Positions 34,559 to 46,451 of a DNA stretch of 64,000 bases are shown piece by piece. Source of the stretch: Theocolax elegans (taxonomy: Eukaryota > Arthropoda > Insecta > Hymenoptera > Cerocephalidae); contig CM047431.1 of the NCBI GenBank assembly GCA_026168455.1, forward strand, positions 2,094,598 through 2,158,597, given 5' to 3'. The notes under the pieces were generated by a model, which had not been told where the DNA came from, did no database searches, and saw only the letters and a list, made by a program, of their open reading frames with translations. The first letter of the stretch is position 1; every line of letters starts with the position of its first letter. The position numbers and the translations under genes are program-made.

Positions 34559-35970
34559 TTTATTTATTTATTTATTAACTCCAGACATTACAATATTTTA
34601 CAATAAAATATGTATCCTATAGAGGTGCACACTGCACCTGTACATAGGAGCCGGAGAACTTAACACTATATCCTAATACTAAATTAACCTAATACTATAT
34701 TTAAATAAGAGTTTTGCAACTTAATCAATATAACTAGTATACTGTTTAGTGCATCACTCTTTTACATTTTTTTTAAACACTTTAAATTTAAATTTAAATG
34801 CTCATATTATTGTTTAATATTATTACTTGTTTAAACATTTTTTCCTTATTTTTCACCAAAATCTTGTTAACATGGCTCTAGCAGTTGTGAACGTTTCTGT
34901 TGTCGCATTTCTGTTTCTTGCAAAAATAATTTTCTCGATGTTGTTTAGTCTTGCAGGGCAAGTGAGTCCAACCGCACAAGTGACTCTGTAATGTGGGAAC
35001 ATTTCCTGATGTTGTTTTGAAGAATCACATTTACATGCTGATGTAAATACTATATCATCTATAACTACTAGATCTTTGTATTTAGGCTGCTGTTTCAGTG
35101 GGTAAACAGAATTTGTAAAAATTTGTTTTCCTCTTATTCCCCTATCAAAATAAAAATTGCTTTATTCGATCCAATGTAGTTTAGATCTCCATAGGACATG
35201 CGGTAAGAGTTAACTTGCTGTAATTTCTTCCCTGGTGGATTAGTGACCTTCATATTTGTGGCATTATCTTCAGCCATTTTGTCTATTTTAGTATATACTG
35301 ATTCTATAGGATCATATTTTTCTTTACAACTTCATCTTTAACTTTGTTAGATTCTGGTGTTTCTTTTACAAAACTTATGTATTTAAAACCAGGAGCTACT
35401 CGATTAATTTTTGTTTCACAGACCTTATCAAATAGATGTTTTTGTCTTTTTTCAATGTTTTATCCGGTATAGCTTTATGTTTATCACTCAAACTCACCGC
35501 ATCCTCTGCAACTGAAAATTTATATGCCTCTTCAAGAAAGTTCATATTAATTACTTCAGTTGCAAATAGAATTAAATTGCTGATATTTTCTGTTTTTTCC
35601 ATTTTATTGTAGTTGTAAACAGATATTCTGCGATGCGATCGTTTGTAGTACTTGTTACATTTACCATTTGCGCATAGATATGTTCTAACATTAAGTAACA
35701 ATTTGTCAAATACTGCCTTATCCTGTAGGACTTCCAATGCAGGATTTACACATCTAAGAAATTGATTATTTTATCTGTTAAAAATGAATTAATTATTGAT
35801 GTGTTTGCAAGTACCTGATTTTTTTGACTAATTAACTTACAAAACCATATTTTTATTCGAGTACAATCAATTTTTACTGAGTTATTCATACTAATTCTTT
35901 ATATGTTTGTCTTGATCCAGTTTTTTAATTTTGCTTTTCTTACTTTAATATTATCTATATTTTTAAGTTC
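34559..35970 (-). pseudogene. Unrecognised retroposed or transposon-derived sequence
   Basis: Read on the minus strand it ends in (AATA)n-like repeats at 34,559-34,580, as a retroposed 3' tail would. Broken coding-like stretches include a 113-codon frame (35,737-35,396, Lys-rich). A further stretch at about 35,110-34,870 contains SACKCDSSKQHQEMFPHY and VGLTCPARLNNIEKIIFARN. I do not recognise the family. It is absent from the equivalent position of the flank copy at 42,842, so it inserted after, or was excluded from, that duplication. Confidence 0.4.
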
Positions 35971-38900
35971 GTTTCAATACCCGCAAGGCAGACTGAGAAG
36001 CCTTTCAAGAAGCCCTCAAGGCCGAAAAGTCGCGCCTCTCGGACATACCGATCAACTCTGAAGACGACGTCGACAAATACGTCGATGCGTTAGAAGAGAC
36101 GATCATAAAGGCATGTAAGAAGGCGATCCCCATCAAGAGGAGATTTTCTAAATCGTCCTTATGGTGGAATCCAAAGCTGACTCATCTCAGAGGTAAAGTC
36201 AAGCGTTTAGAACGCTTATGGCTAACCCAGAGCACAGGAAGCGGAACGACTGAGGCCAGGAAACAACGACGGCTCAAGAACACGCTCTCCCTCATGCGGA
36301 GAGCTCAGACCGAATACAAGTCCGAGATTACGAGATCCAAGAAGGAGAGCTGGAAATAGTTCGTCAGCCGGGAAAGCGAGAAAGACGTGTGGAGTCTTCT
36401 ATACAGGCTCGCTTCAGGCAAAGTACGAACGATGAAGGCTCTCAACACTGTAACAGGAGCTAAGGTAAAGAGGACCTCAGTGACGCTTCTACTAGACCAC
36501 TCTAGTGCCAGACGATGACGTATCGAAGGAGACAGACTTTCACGTGAAAACGCAGAGCCTGTCTCGGAGGGCTAGACTCCCAGGAGGAACACCCCCTTCA
36601 CCCGGCTTGAATATTTCAAGCAATCTTTGACAACAAGAACGGGAAGAGTCCAGGCACGGACAGATTTAGAAGTAGAAGTGCTCAAGAAGTCAATTCCATT
36701 GCTAGACGAAATCGACAAATTATTCAATGCCTGTTTGAGGTATGGTGTCTTCCGCAAGAGATGGAAGGAGGGAATGCTTATCACTCTATTGAAATCGCCT
36801 GACAGAGATGAGCAGGAAATGAAGTCTTACAGACCGATTGCCTGCTCAGCGTCATGGGTTGAAACCTTGAACGCCTCATAATAAAAAGGCTTAAAGAACA
36901 GCAACAGGACGAGCCAGGGCCTACAGGTATCCAGGACATCCGGAGATCAATTCGGATTCAAATCCGGATTGTCGACGGAGGATGCCATCATGAGGCTCAG
37001 GCAACTAGTCCAAAGTAGCGAAAGTTCATATGTGATGGCGTTCCCTCTAGACATCTCAGGGGCATTCGACAACTTGTGGTGGCCGAGTCTCCTCAATGAG
37101 CTCAAGAGTCGAAAGTGCCCAGCAAGTCTGTTTAATTTGCTATCGAGTTACCTTCAGGACAGAGAAGTCTGCATCAGAGCAGACTTCGAAGAGGCCAGAA
37201 AGAAGGTGAGCAAAGGATGCCCGCAGGGATCGATTTTCGGCCCAATCGGCTGGAATCTCGACTATGACACCTTACTCAGAGAGCTGCACAGTAACAGGTT
37301 TAACGCAATAGCGTACGACGACGACATAATCACCTTGGTCGAAGGCGAAACCCGTACGCAGCTCCAAGAACGTGGACAGAGAATGATGGATATTGTCGAA
37401 ACCTGGTGTGAATAACATAAACTGGACATATCGATCCCGAAATCGGGTATGATATTATTGAAAGGACGACTCAATGCTCGTAAACCCCCAAAGGTTCAAC
37501 TGAAGGGGCAAACGATCAAAATGCTAAAAGATATGAAGTACCTTGGTGTAACCTTTCAAGAAAGGTTCGGAGTGACGAAGCACATCCAAATCACCGAATC
37601 TAAGTGGTACGACCTTCTTGGTCGCTTATCACAGATCTCTGGTGCGAAATAGGATGAAAAATAGATCCCTCAGCCTGGTGTATAAGTGCCTATTTACCCC
37701 CATAGTTGCGTATGCAGCTGCTGGGTGGTGGAGCGGTGTTGATACTGCCGGAAAGAAGAAGCTTGCATCTTTGCAAAGACGGACTCTAATCTGGCTTTCG
37801 AAAGCGTATAACACCGTATCCCATGAGGCACTTCAGATGATCTCTGCTGCCCTGCCCATCGACCTAGTGTTGAAGGAAAGAGTAGCTCATTACCACATCA
37901 GGCGGAGCAGATCCGTCCTCGTGAACGACGTGCGTATTGAAATAGACCCCAACAGTAGAACATTGGAAAGTGACATCTCTGAAGCCAAAAGAAAAGTTCA
38001 TAATGAACTTTTGAACGAGTGGCAGAGGAGATGGGACTCTACAGATAAGGGGTCTACCACGCGCAAGTTCATCCGCTCTGTACATGACAGGACTAGAAAG
38101 AGTTGGTTACGGCCGAACCACTACACATCACAGTTCCTCACGGGACACGGGTCTTTTAAGTCTTAACTGCACAGTTTCGGGAAAAGCGAAGACCCGAGAT
38201 GTAACTGTGGTCTCGAGCAAACTTCTGACCATATACTCTTTGACTGTCCCCGTGTAGCCAAGAGCAGACAACCACTCATCGATGCGGTTCACAGGTATGG
38301 CCACACGTGGCCATGTGATCCTTCGGTGTTGGTTGACCGCATAGAGATCTATCGGGCGTTTACTAAATTCGCCCGAGAATTCGTTCTCCCCTCAGATCGG
38401 AACTCCGAGGACGGTGACAGCGATGATTGCGACGTTACTCCATCAACACCAAATTGGAATGAAAGGGAAAGGTCGAATGTTTCTAGAAAGAGGCCACTTC
38501 CCTGGCAATCCAGTGTGAAGCCGTGTACTGTGAAGCTGGTTAGACTGTCTCACCAGGATCTCCAGTCCGTACATCGAGCTTGAAAGGCATCCCCAAAGCC
38601 GGGATCGCCTGTTTGAACCCGAATAAGGGAATCGTCAGAACCCTCGACTTTGAACGGCCTCGTGTGAACGACGAGAACAGAGGGTTCAGACACATCACAG
38701 AATGCAAAGGAATTTCTTCTACAAATTGCATTCTTATCGAACGTTAGGCCACCTACCGCAAAACCTCCCCGGGGATCCGGGGAGTAATAGGGAGGCATGT
38801 TTCGGCATGTCGAAAGTTGGACCAGGATGACTTTACTCTGGTACGCGGGGACTGGGTACGAGCCCCACGTTGACGTACCTCTGTGTCGAAAGTGAAACGT

Positions 38901-39321
38901 TGACGTGTCCCAGGTGGGTTGGACTCTGCGTGGTATGTGGTTGCAAGCAGGCTTGACGGGTAAAGCATGGTTGACCTGGATGCCGCTTATGTTCGAAAGC
39001 GGAAGACGGCGGGAGCTAAACACCGCCGCATCCCTACCGAGGATTACGGCTCTAGGCTAACCGTCGCAAGACGACGGCGGGCTGTAGTAAGGAGTTTCGG
39101 TACACTAACTAGTGGCCTCTCATCGGGGTTAATCGATGCCATAGGGGCCCTCATGAGAGTTTCACTTTTTGAACGCATCGGGGAAGCTTTAGGCACCAAC
39201 GCCGACAAGGGAAACCGACTAACTGTGAAGCTTGATGACGAGGGCTTCGGGGCAGGAAATACTACGGATTGATGCGGTGACACTGCCCCAAGGAGAGACT
39301 CTAGTACAGTCATAGAATACA
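35971..39321 (+). pseudogene. LINE-B copy b, 5' truncated segmental duplicate
   Basis: Starts within the EN C-terminal linker and continues through RT, C-terminus and 3' UTR. It shares the stop at the first break (gactgagaagcc), the stop in ggaaatagttcg and the stop before ataaactgg with the first copy. It keeps the 35 bases missing from copy a near 31,190, so neither is a direct descendant of the other in that region. Private lesions: the catalytic motif reads AYDDDIITL instead of AYADDIITL, and a stop near 37,650. Indels cluster at 36,470-36,960. Confidence 0.85.
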
Positions 39322-39334
39322 TGTAAGTGCCAGT

Positions 39335-40054
39335 TTTATAGTCTCTCTCTCTTTTTCTCTCTTTATTATCCTCGCGTATCGACCTGGGATCTCGCGTGCA
39401 GCGGTACGCGTGTATTATTTATTGCTTCGACAATATATTCTTGCATTTATTTTAAATTAAATATCGCAATTTTACTTATTTGATTTGCCTTCATTTTCCT
39501 TCGCGTTCGCTAAGTAAAGGATACCGCCGCCTCCGCCTATACGGCTCCTATAAACCCGTATTAATACTGAGCGGCTGATTGCGTAATGAAACTATTGTTT
39601 TAACGGTAGTAAATTGTTATTATTTTATTAATTATTAAAAATAGCAAATCCGTTACAATATATATATATATATAAATATATAGAAGTTCAATCAGGTTAA
39701 CCGCGGAAATTTCAATTCAAGTTTATATCAGTATTTACCAGGAATATCTTTAAATATTAATATTTTTAAAATATAAGAAATAACATTTCTTATATTAAAC
39801 ATAAAATAAACACAATTCATTCGACTATTTATATTAATTCATTTACATTAATTATATAAATTTATTAAAAATTTATTAAATAATACTTGAAATTTATTTG
39901 TATTGCCCTCATTGAAATTGAAATCATACACAAATGTACCACATTAATCACATGCAAATGTACGAAAATACACCAAAATGGACAAAATGTTTAAGAATGT
40001 ATAGATTGTAAAACGTGTACAAATTTTAGCAAAATTGAATTTTTAGCAAAATTG
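39335..40054. repeat. LINE-B 3' flank, second copy
   Basis: Repeat of 33,710-34,420 after the site motif TGTAAGTGCCAGT (39,322-39,334). It ends at an AAT microhomology join into LINE-B sequence at 40,055. Confidence 0.8.
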
Positions 40055-41590
40055 AATCTGGCTTTCGAAAGCGTATAACACCGTATCCCATGAGGCACTT
40101 CAGGTGATCTCTGCTGCCCTGCCCATCGACCTAGTGTTGAAGGAAAGAGTAGCTCATTACCACATCAGGCGGAGCAGATCCGTCCTCGTGAACGACGTGC
40201 GTATTGAAATAGACCCCAACAGTAGAACATTGGAAAGTGACATCTCTGAAGCCAAAAGAAAAGTTCATAATGAACTTTTGAACGAGTGGCAGAGGAGATG
40301 GGACTCTACAGATAAGGGGTCTACCACGCGCAAGTTCATCCGCTCTGTACATGACAGGACTAGAAAGAGTTGGTTACGGCCGAACCACTACACATCACAG
40401 TTCCTCACTGGGACACGGGTCTTTTAAGTCTTAACTGCACCGTTTCGGGAAAAGCGAAGACCCGAGATGTAACTGTGGTCTCGAGCAAACTTCTGACCAT
40501 ATACTCTTTGACTGTCCCCGTGTAGCCAAGAGCAGACAACCACTCATCGATGCGGTTCACAGGTATGGCCACACGTGGCCATGTGATCCTTCGGTGTTGG
40601 TTGACCGCATAGAGATCTATCGGGCGTTTACTAAATTCGCCCGAGAATTCGTTCTCCCCTCAGATCGGAACTCCGAGGACGGTGACAGCGATGATTGCGA
40701 CGTTACTCCATCAACACCAAATTGGAATGAAAGGGAAAGGTCGAATGTTTCTAGAAAGAGGCCACTTCCCTGGCAATCCAGTGTGAAGCCGTGTACTGTG
40801 AAGCTGGTTAGACTGTCTCACCAGGATCTCCAGTCCGTACATCGAGCTTGAAAGGCATCCCCAAAGCCGGGATCGCCTGTTTGAACCCGAATAAGGGAAT
40901 CGTCAGAACCCTCGACTTTGAACGGCCTCGTGTGAACGACGAGAACAGAGGGTTCAGACACATCACAGAATGCAAAGGAATTTCTTCTACAAATTGCATT
41001 CTTATCGAACGTTAGGCCACCTACCGCAAAACCTCCCCGGGGATCCGGGGAGTAATAGGGAGGCATGTTTCGGCATGTCGAAAGTTGGACCAGGATGACT
41101 TTACTCTGGTACGCGGGGACTGGGTACGAGCCCCACGTTGACGTACCTCTGTGTCGAAAGTGAAACGTTGACGTGTCCCAGGTGGGTTGGACTCTGCGTG
41201 GTATGTGGTTGCAAGCAGGCTTGACGGGTAAAGCATGGTTGACCCGGATGCCGCTTATGTTCGAAAGCGGAAGACGGCGGGGAGCTAAACACCGCCGCAT
41301 CCCTACCGAGGATTACGGCTCTAGGCTAACCGTCGCAAGACGACGGCGGGCTGTAGTAAGGAGTTTCGGTACACTAACTAGTGGCCTCTCATCGGGGTTA
41401 ATCGATGCCATAGGGGCTCTCATGAGAGTTTCACTTTTTGAACGCATCGGGGAAGCTTTAGGCACCAACGCCGACAAGGGAAACCGACTAACTGTGAAGC
41501 TTGATGACGAGGGCTTCGGGGCAGGAAATACTGCGGATTGATGCGGTGACACTGCCCCAAGGAGAGACTCTAGTACAGTCATAGAATACA
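40055..41590 (+). pseudogene. LINE-B copy c, C-terminal end and 3' UTR only
   Basis: Corresponds to 32,160-33,696 of copy a. It includes the C-terminal zinc-knuckle segment and the full 3' UTR, again with the stop after the FKS position and a private extra base near 40,410. Confidence 0.85.
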
Positions 41591-41603
41591 TGTAAGTGCC
41601 AGT

Positions 41604-41906
41604 TTTATAGTCTCTCTCTCTTTTTCTCTCTTTATTATCCTCGCGTATCGACCTGGGATCTCGCGTGCAGCGGTACGCGTGTATTATTGATTGCTTCGAC
41701 AATATATTCCTACATTTATTTTAAATTAAATATCGCAATTTTACTTATTTGATTTGCCTTTATTTTCCTTCGCGTTCGCTAAGTAAAGGATACCGCCGCC
41801 TCCGCCTATACGGCTCCTATAAACCCGTATTAGTACTGAGCGGCTGATTGCGTAATGAAACTATTGTTTTAACGGTAGTAAATTGTTATTATTTTATTAA
41901 TTATTT
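41604..41906. repeat. LINE-B 3' flank, third copy (first part)
   Basis: Follows the site motif at 41,591-41,603. It is interrupted at about 41,906 by an RT fragment, and the flank resumes at 42,558. Confidence 0.75.
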
Positions 41907-42557
41907 TAAGTAATCTATTTTGTTGATTTTGTATTATAGATTTGATATTTTTATATGCACCACCCCAAGCTATTATTCCGTAACAGATTATGCTATGGTA
42001 AAAAGCATAATACAGTGTTCTGAGAGTATCAGTGGACATGATTTTAGCTATTTTGTGGAAGATAAAAGTTAGATATTTCGTCTTTTTGTATATGTACTCT
42101 ATGTGCTTATCCCATCTCATGTGACAGTCAAAAATAATTCCTAGATACTTTGTATTTTCCACTCTTTGTAATTTTGTTCCTTTTATGTTTATATGAAAAT
42201 TTATTGGAATACAATCCTTATGGTTCACAAAAGTTAAATATACTGTTTTATCAATATTAAGTGAAAGTTTGTTAAGTGCTAGCCAATTTGCTATTTTATC
42301 AAGATTTGAGTTCATAATTGTTTCTACTTCTTTCCAACTATTGCTTGTTGATATTACTGCAGTATCATCAGCATAAGATAATATTGTATTATCTGGCATT
42401 GTTGTCAATAGATCATTCACATATAATAAATAATAATGGTCCTAAAATTGTGCCCTGGGGTACTCCAGTTGTTATTTTCTCATATACACTATAGGCATCA
42501 TTTATTTTTACCCTTTGTTCCCTATTACTTAGATAACTTCTTATCAACTTCTGCGCT
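41907..42557 (-). pseudogene. CR1/Jockey-like non-LTR reverse transcriptase fragment
   Basis: Minus-strand frames read GVPQGTILGPLLFI (42,440-42,420 region). After a frame change they read LSYADDTAVISTSNSW, LNKLSLNIDKTVYLTF, NTKYLGIIFDCHMRWDKHI and LYYAFYHSIICYGIIAWGG. These are RT palm and thumb motifs typical of CR1/Jockey-group LINEs and differ from both R1-clade elements nearby. No EN or 3' end is present. Both edges sit inside the duplicated flank, so this is an insertion or a template-switch patch. Base composition is AT-rich, unlike LINE-A and LINE-B. Confidence 0.8.
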
Positions 42558-43226
42558 ATTGCCCTCATTGAAATTGAAATCATACACAAATGTACCACAT
42601 TAATCACATGCAAATGTACGAAAATACACCAAAATGGAAAAATGTTTAAGAATGTATAGATATGTAAAACGTGTACAAATTTTAGCAAAAATTGAATTTT
42701 TTACAAATTTGTATATTTTTTCACATTTTAATTAAATTATTTTAGTATAATACAACTTATATAAAACAATAAATAATAGTTATTTACTTAAGAATAACAA
42801 GTAAATCGATCAGTTTGTAAGCAAGCTTACTTGAAGAACAAATGTGTATGAATTTTCAAATCCACTCAAGTTATTTAATATATCCTACATATATAACTAA
42901 TAAATAAACATGTTACTTACAGTATTTTCGTTTATTACATTATCGGATAAAGTGGCATGTGCTACATTTCTACTCTCGGTTTCATTAAAAATTCGTTCTT
43001 CAATAACCTGTTAGTAATTAAAAAAATAAGTTTATTATGTATGCAAACTATATTTCTATAAAGTGATTGTAACTACTTTCAAAACAATTTTCAAAACTCA
43101 ATTAAAAAATAATAATAGTAATTTTGAATAAATTATATTGTAAATTATAACTTATTAAATAATTTATTTGATTTAAAGTGAAGCAAGAAATTTTAACATT
43201 TTACAAAATTAAATCCCGACGCCAAT
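42558..43226. other. Resumed flank copy, then AT-rich DNA
   Basis: 42,558-42,842 repeats 34,274-34,558. The rest is unassigned AT-rich sequence. Confidence 0.6.
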
Positions 43227-43391
43227 ATGGCGTCAGAAGTGAACGTTCCTCCCGATCTTTACGAAGATGTTTTCTTTAAGTGCCATCTAATAAACAAAGT
43301 AACGATTGTGACATATCACAAAAGTGATTTTAATAAAGTGAAAGAAGAAGTGATAATTAGTAATGCATTAATTATTTGTTTGGAACATTGA
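43227..43391 (+). CDS. Small ORF, 54 codons, unrecognised
   Basis: ATG with favourable context reading MASEVNVPPDLYEDVFFKCH and ending in TGA. The composition is protein-like and less AT-driven than the surroundings. It could be the first part of a transposon or host ORF. No domain recognised and no splice partner identified. Confidence 0.25.
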   Translation: MASEVNVPPDLYEDVFFKCHLINKVTIVTYHKSDFNKVKEEVIISNALIICLEH

Positions 43392-43511
43392 AGTGTAAAC
43401 ATAACCTCAGAAGAAAGGACACGTGCTTGAGTGAAACAGCTAAGTGCATTATTGCACAAATAAAATTACAGCATAGATTATAAATTAGGGAAGAAGATTT
43501 AAATGATATTA

Positions 43512-43934
43512 TTAAGGGGGTATCATACTCAATTAAAAATTCAAATTACGCGCCGCAAAATAGCAGGCGAAAAAACAACTAATTTACTTATAATAATTAA
43601 TAAAAATAAATTTACGCAAAACCAAGAGTTAGTTGCCCTTTGTTATATAATTATCTATCATTTTACAAATTTTCAAGTTAATATAACAATACGTCGCCCA
43701 GAAAACCTTGAAAAATATAAGAAAATTGCATTTTGCAAGGTATTCTCGGCGACGTATTGTTATATTAACTTGAAAATTTGTAAAATGATAGATAATTACA
43801 TAACAAAGGGCAAGTAACTCTTGGTTTTGCGTAAATTTATTTTTATTAATTATTATAAGTAAATTAGTTGTTTTTTCGCCTGCTATTTTGTGGCGCGTAA
43901 TTTGAATTTTTAATTGCGTATGATACCCTCTTAA
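43512..43934. mobile_element. Foldback MITE with long inverted arms and TTAA borders
   Basis: Arms of about 200 bp are almost perfect reverse complements (for example ttacgcgccgcaaaatagca against the 3' arm). They meet at a short centre near 43,720-43,745. The outer ends are TTAA-GGGGGTATCATAC and GTATGATACCCTC-TTAA. TTAA duplication suggests a piggyBac-type mobiliser. The apparent 104-residue frame inside is a by-product of the arm. Confidence 0.75.
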
Positions 43935-44270
43935 GGGGATGTCGGAATCAGAAAATGGTCATTTTGTACTTTCTTTTATAAATAAATGAATAAAAAGTTT
44001 TTAAAAAACGCTGAACGTCAAGCTCTTAGGTATGTTTTAAGTAATATACCCAAATTTTTCCAGATTTTTAAATCCATAATTTGATCACACATTGTTTACT
44101 CAATTATTATTGAAAAAATGCTTTTTCGTTAAAAAATCAAAACGTCAAGCCCTTCCTTATGTTTTCAGCTGTTCGTATGAATTTTTTCAGATTTTTAATG
44201 CAATATTTTAAATTTAATTTTTGGGTTGAAAGGTGCAGATTCCTGTAATTTAGGTCCGCCATCCCGTTAA
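43931..44270. mobile_element. Second TTAA-flanked MITE, sharing a TTAA with the first
   Basis: TTAA-GGGGATGTCGGA at the left and TCCGCCATCCCG-TTAA at the right give short imperfect inverted ends (10 of 12). About 332 bp, no ORF. It begins in the same TTAA (43,931-43,934) that ends the foldback element. Confidence 0.55.
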
Positions 44271-44584
44271 TGAAACAAATAATGTTGATTTGAATATATC
44301 TAGTGAACAATCAGAACTAGAAACGTTAAATAGAAAACAAATTATTAAAACAATTGGTATCAGAATTGAATGAGAACAATGGATTACTAAAAAATGCTTT
44401 GGAAAAGGATAAAATAACAGATAAAATAGAAAAAAAACCATTGTATTCGCAAATTATAAACCATGAAAACATTACACCTAAAAAAGTTCCAAAACTATTA
44501 ATCAAGAAGAAAAATAAGGAAGATATAGACAAATGTACTAGGTACATTTCGATAAATCTACACAGAACGAAACAAATCGCTTAA
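44271..44584 (+). pseudogene. Degraded ORF1-like coding remnant
   Basis: Two frames joined by a break near 44,350 read SSEQSELETLNRKQIIKTI and ENNGLLKNALEKDKITDKIE, then KKVPKLLIKKKNKEDIDK. A short coiled coil followed by a PxLLIKKK segment recalls ORF1 of CR1/Daphne-type LINEs, but I am not certain. It is truncated before any zinc-finger or nucleic-acid-binding domain. Confidence 0.3.
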
Positions 44585-46011
44585 ATGCCCTCGATAAGGA
44601 AAAAAATCAATTAATCTTTCGTTGAATTATATTTATCCACATAAGAATATAATAAATAGGAATTATGAAAATGTATGTATTATATTGAGATTATTAGCCT
44701 ACGAATATGTAAATGAAAATTATGAGGATATTCAGAAAATATGAATGTATTTGGTGCCTCACTACTTTGTCAACAAAAGAAATTAGTTGTGGCAATAGAG
44801 AAGGCAAGCGTTTACAATGTTTTGTAAAGATGCTTTTACAAATTTATCAAGCGTATGATTATAAACTTTACAGTTCTATAGCATGCATCGATTCGATTTT
44901 TACTAGAGATATATGTAATCAATCCTGTGATGTGAATTAGGATGATTAGATAATTAGTAAAAAACATGGTTAGGATAATGTTTTAAACATTAACAACAAA
45001 AAAAGAAAATAAAAATTTTATACTCAAAAGGAAAATACTTTTATATTAATTCATATTAACGGAGTACTATATAGTCAATATTTGTCCTCCCTACATTACC
45101 GGCAAACGCGATAATTGACAATAAATCTGTAAATAAAATAGAATGAAAAAGATTAAGAGAAGAGGCTTATTTGCTTATCGATAATCTAAATGTGTGCTGA
45201 ATTTCAGATTAAAACATATTTTTTTAAAAATGTTTTATAAAAAATGTGAACCTAACCTCAACAGACTTGACATTTTTGATAAGACTTGACAGTCTTGGTA
45301 GGAAATAGTTAGCTTATCAATGAACAAAAGGTACCCATCTCATATTTTTTTACATAGTGTTTTATTTTTTATTAATGAATTAGCAAAAATTTAAATTTCG
45401 AATCCTCTTTAACATGTAATCCTACACATACTTGTGTAAACTAAAAAATAATAATTAATAAACGTTCCTTGTAATATAAATTAAAAAGGTAATTAAATAC
45501 AATACTAACAAGTACTAAATTATAAAATAAAGAAGCCAGATACTGAAACTCCTAACCAAACAACAAATAATAATTACTGTAGATATAACAAATTTTTAAA
45601 TCAACTACCAGAAGACCTTGAAACCCTAAAATTAGAAAAATTAAATATCAAGGGCACACTATAAACTTTACAATGAAAAAATGTGTATATATACACTATT
45701 CACTTAATATAATATATATAATTAATATTATGTACTTGTACAAGTTTAGCATTATAAATTAAATTAAACTATTTCAAATTAGAAAATAATTATTATTAAA
45801 TGAATTACCTCATCTCTACAGCTTGAAGATTGAGTTTCGGACCGTTGAATTTTATATCTCCATCTCGTGCCCTTTGATATAGCTTCATTCCCAATTAACA
45901 GGTATCTCTTATATCTTTCAGTCATAACATAAAACTATTATTACTGTAATATTTAAATAGATATTATTGACATTTCACTATTCCTCTTTTCTTGCGCATA
46001 TATATATATAA
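44585..46011. other. AT-rich sequence, no gene seen
   Basis: A 75-codon frame at 44,713-44,940 has several Cys but no recognisable pattern. The region ends in a (TA)n run at about 45,999-46,010 that is the insertion site of the Gypsy element. Confidence 0.5.
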
Positions 46012-46346
46012 TGTTCATAGGTTATAGGTTAGAATAATACATGAATTGTTTCTCTGTAAATAACAAAGAATTTTATTATTTTATACAAAATATAATTACA
46101 TACTTAATAAATAATGTTTATTTACCTGTAAATAACAAAGAAACAACATTCAATGTTATTATTCACAAGGTTGTCTTTAGATTACTTTTATAAAGTTTTA
46201 TTCATTGTTTTCGGTATATCTTTATTAACCGCACTAATTGACACGTGCCAATTCTTATCTGCAAATTTTACCTGTCGGTATATTAAAAGATTTGATTTAC
46301 CGACCTACACGCGCGCAATTCAAATAGACTAAGGATATTCCTTACA
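46012..46346 (-). repeat. 3' LTR of the Gypsy element
   Basis: 335 bp, TG...CA, essentially the same as 50,838-51,172 and 51,622-51,956. Confidence 0.9.
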
Positions 46347-46357
46347 TCTCCCCTCCT
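46347..46357 (-). promoter_or_regulatory. Polypurine tract
   Basis: Minus-strand AGGAGGGGAGA lies directly against the 3' LTR, the expected position of the plus-strand DNA primer. Confidence 0.85.
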
Positions 46358-46451
46358 GGAGACATTTTTGGTACAAAAATTTGGTATAACTAATAATAAT
46401 TACAAAATAATATAGACTATTATATACCACTTAGTAGTTACCACCTTTGAG

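Noticed and set aside
43503..43817. A 104-codon frame in the foldback element
   Set aside because: It reads across the inverted arms and has no independent support.
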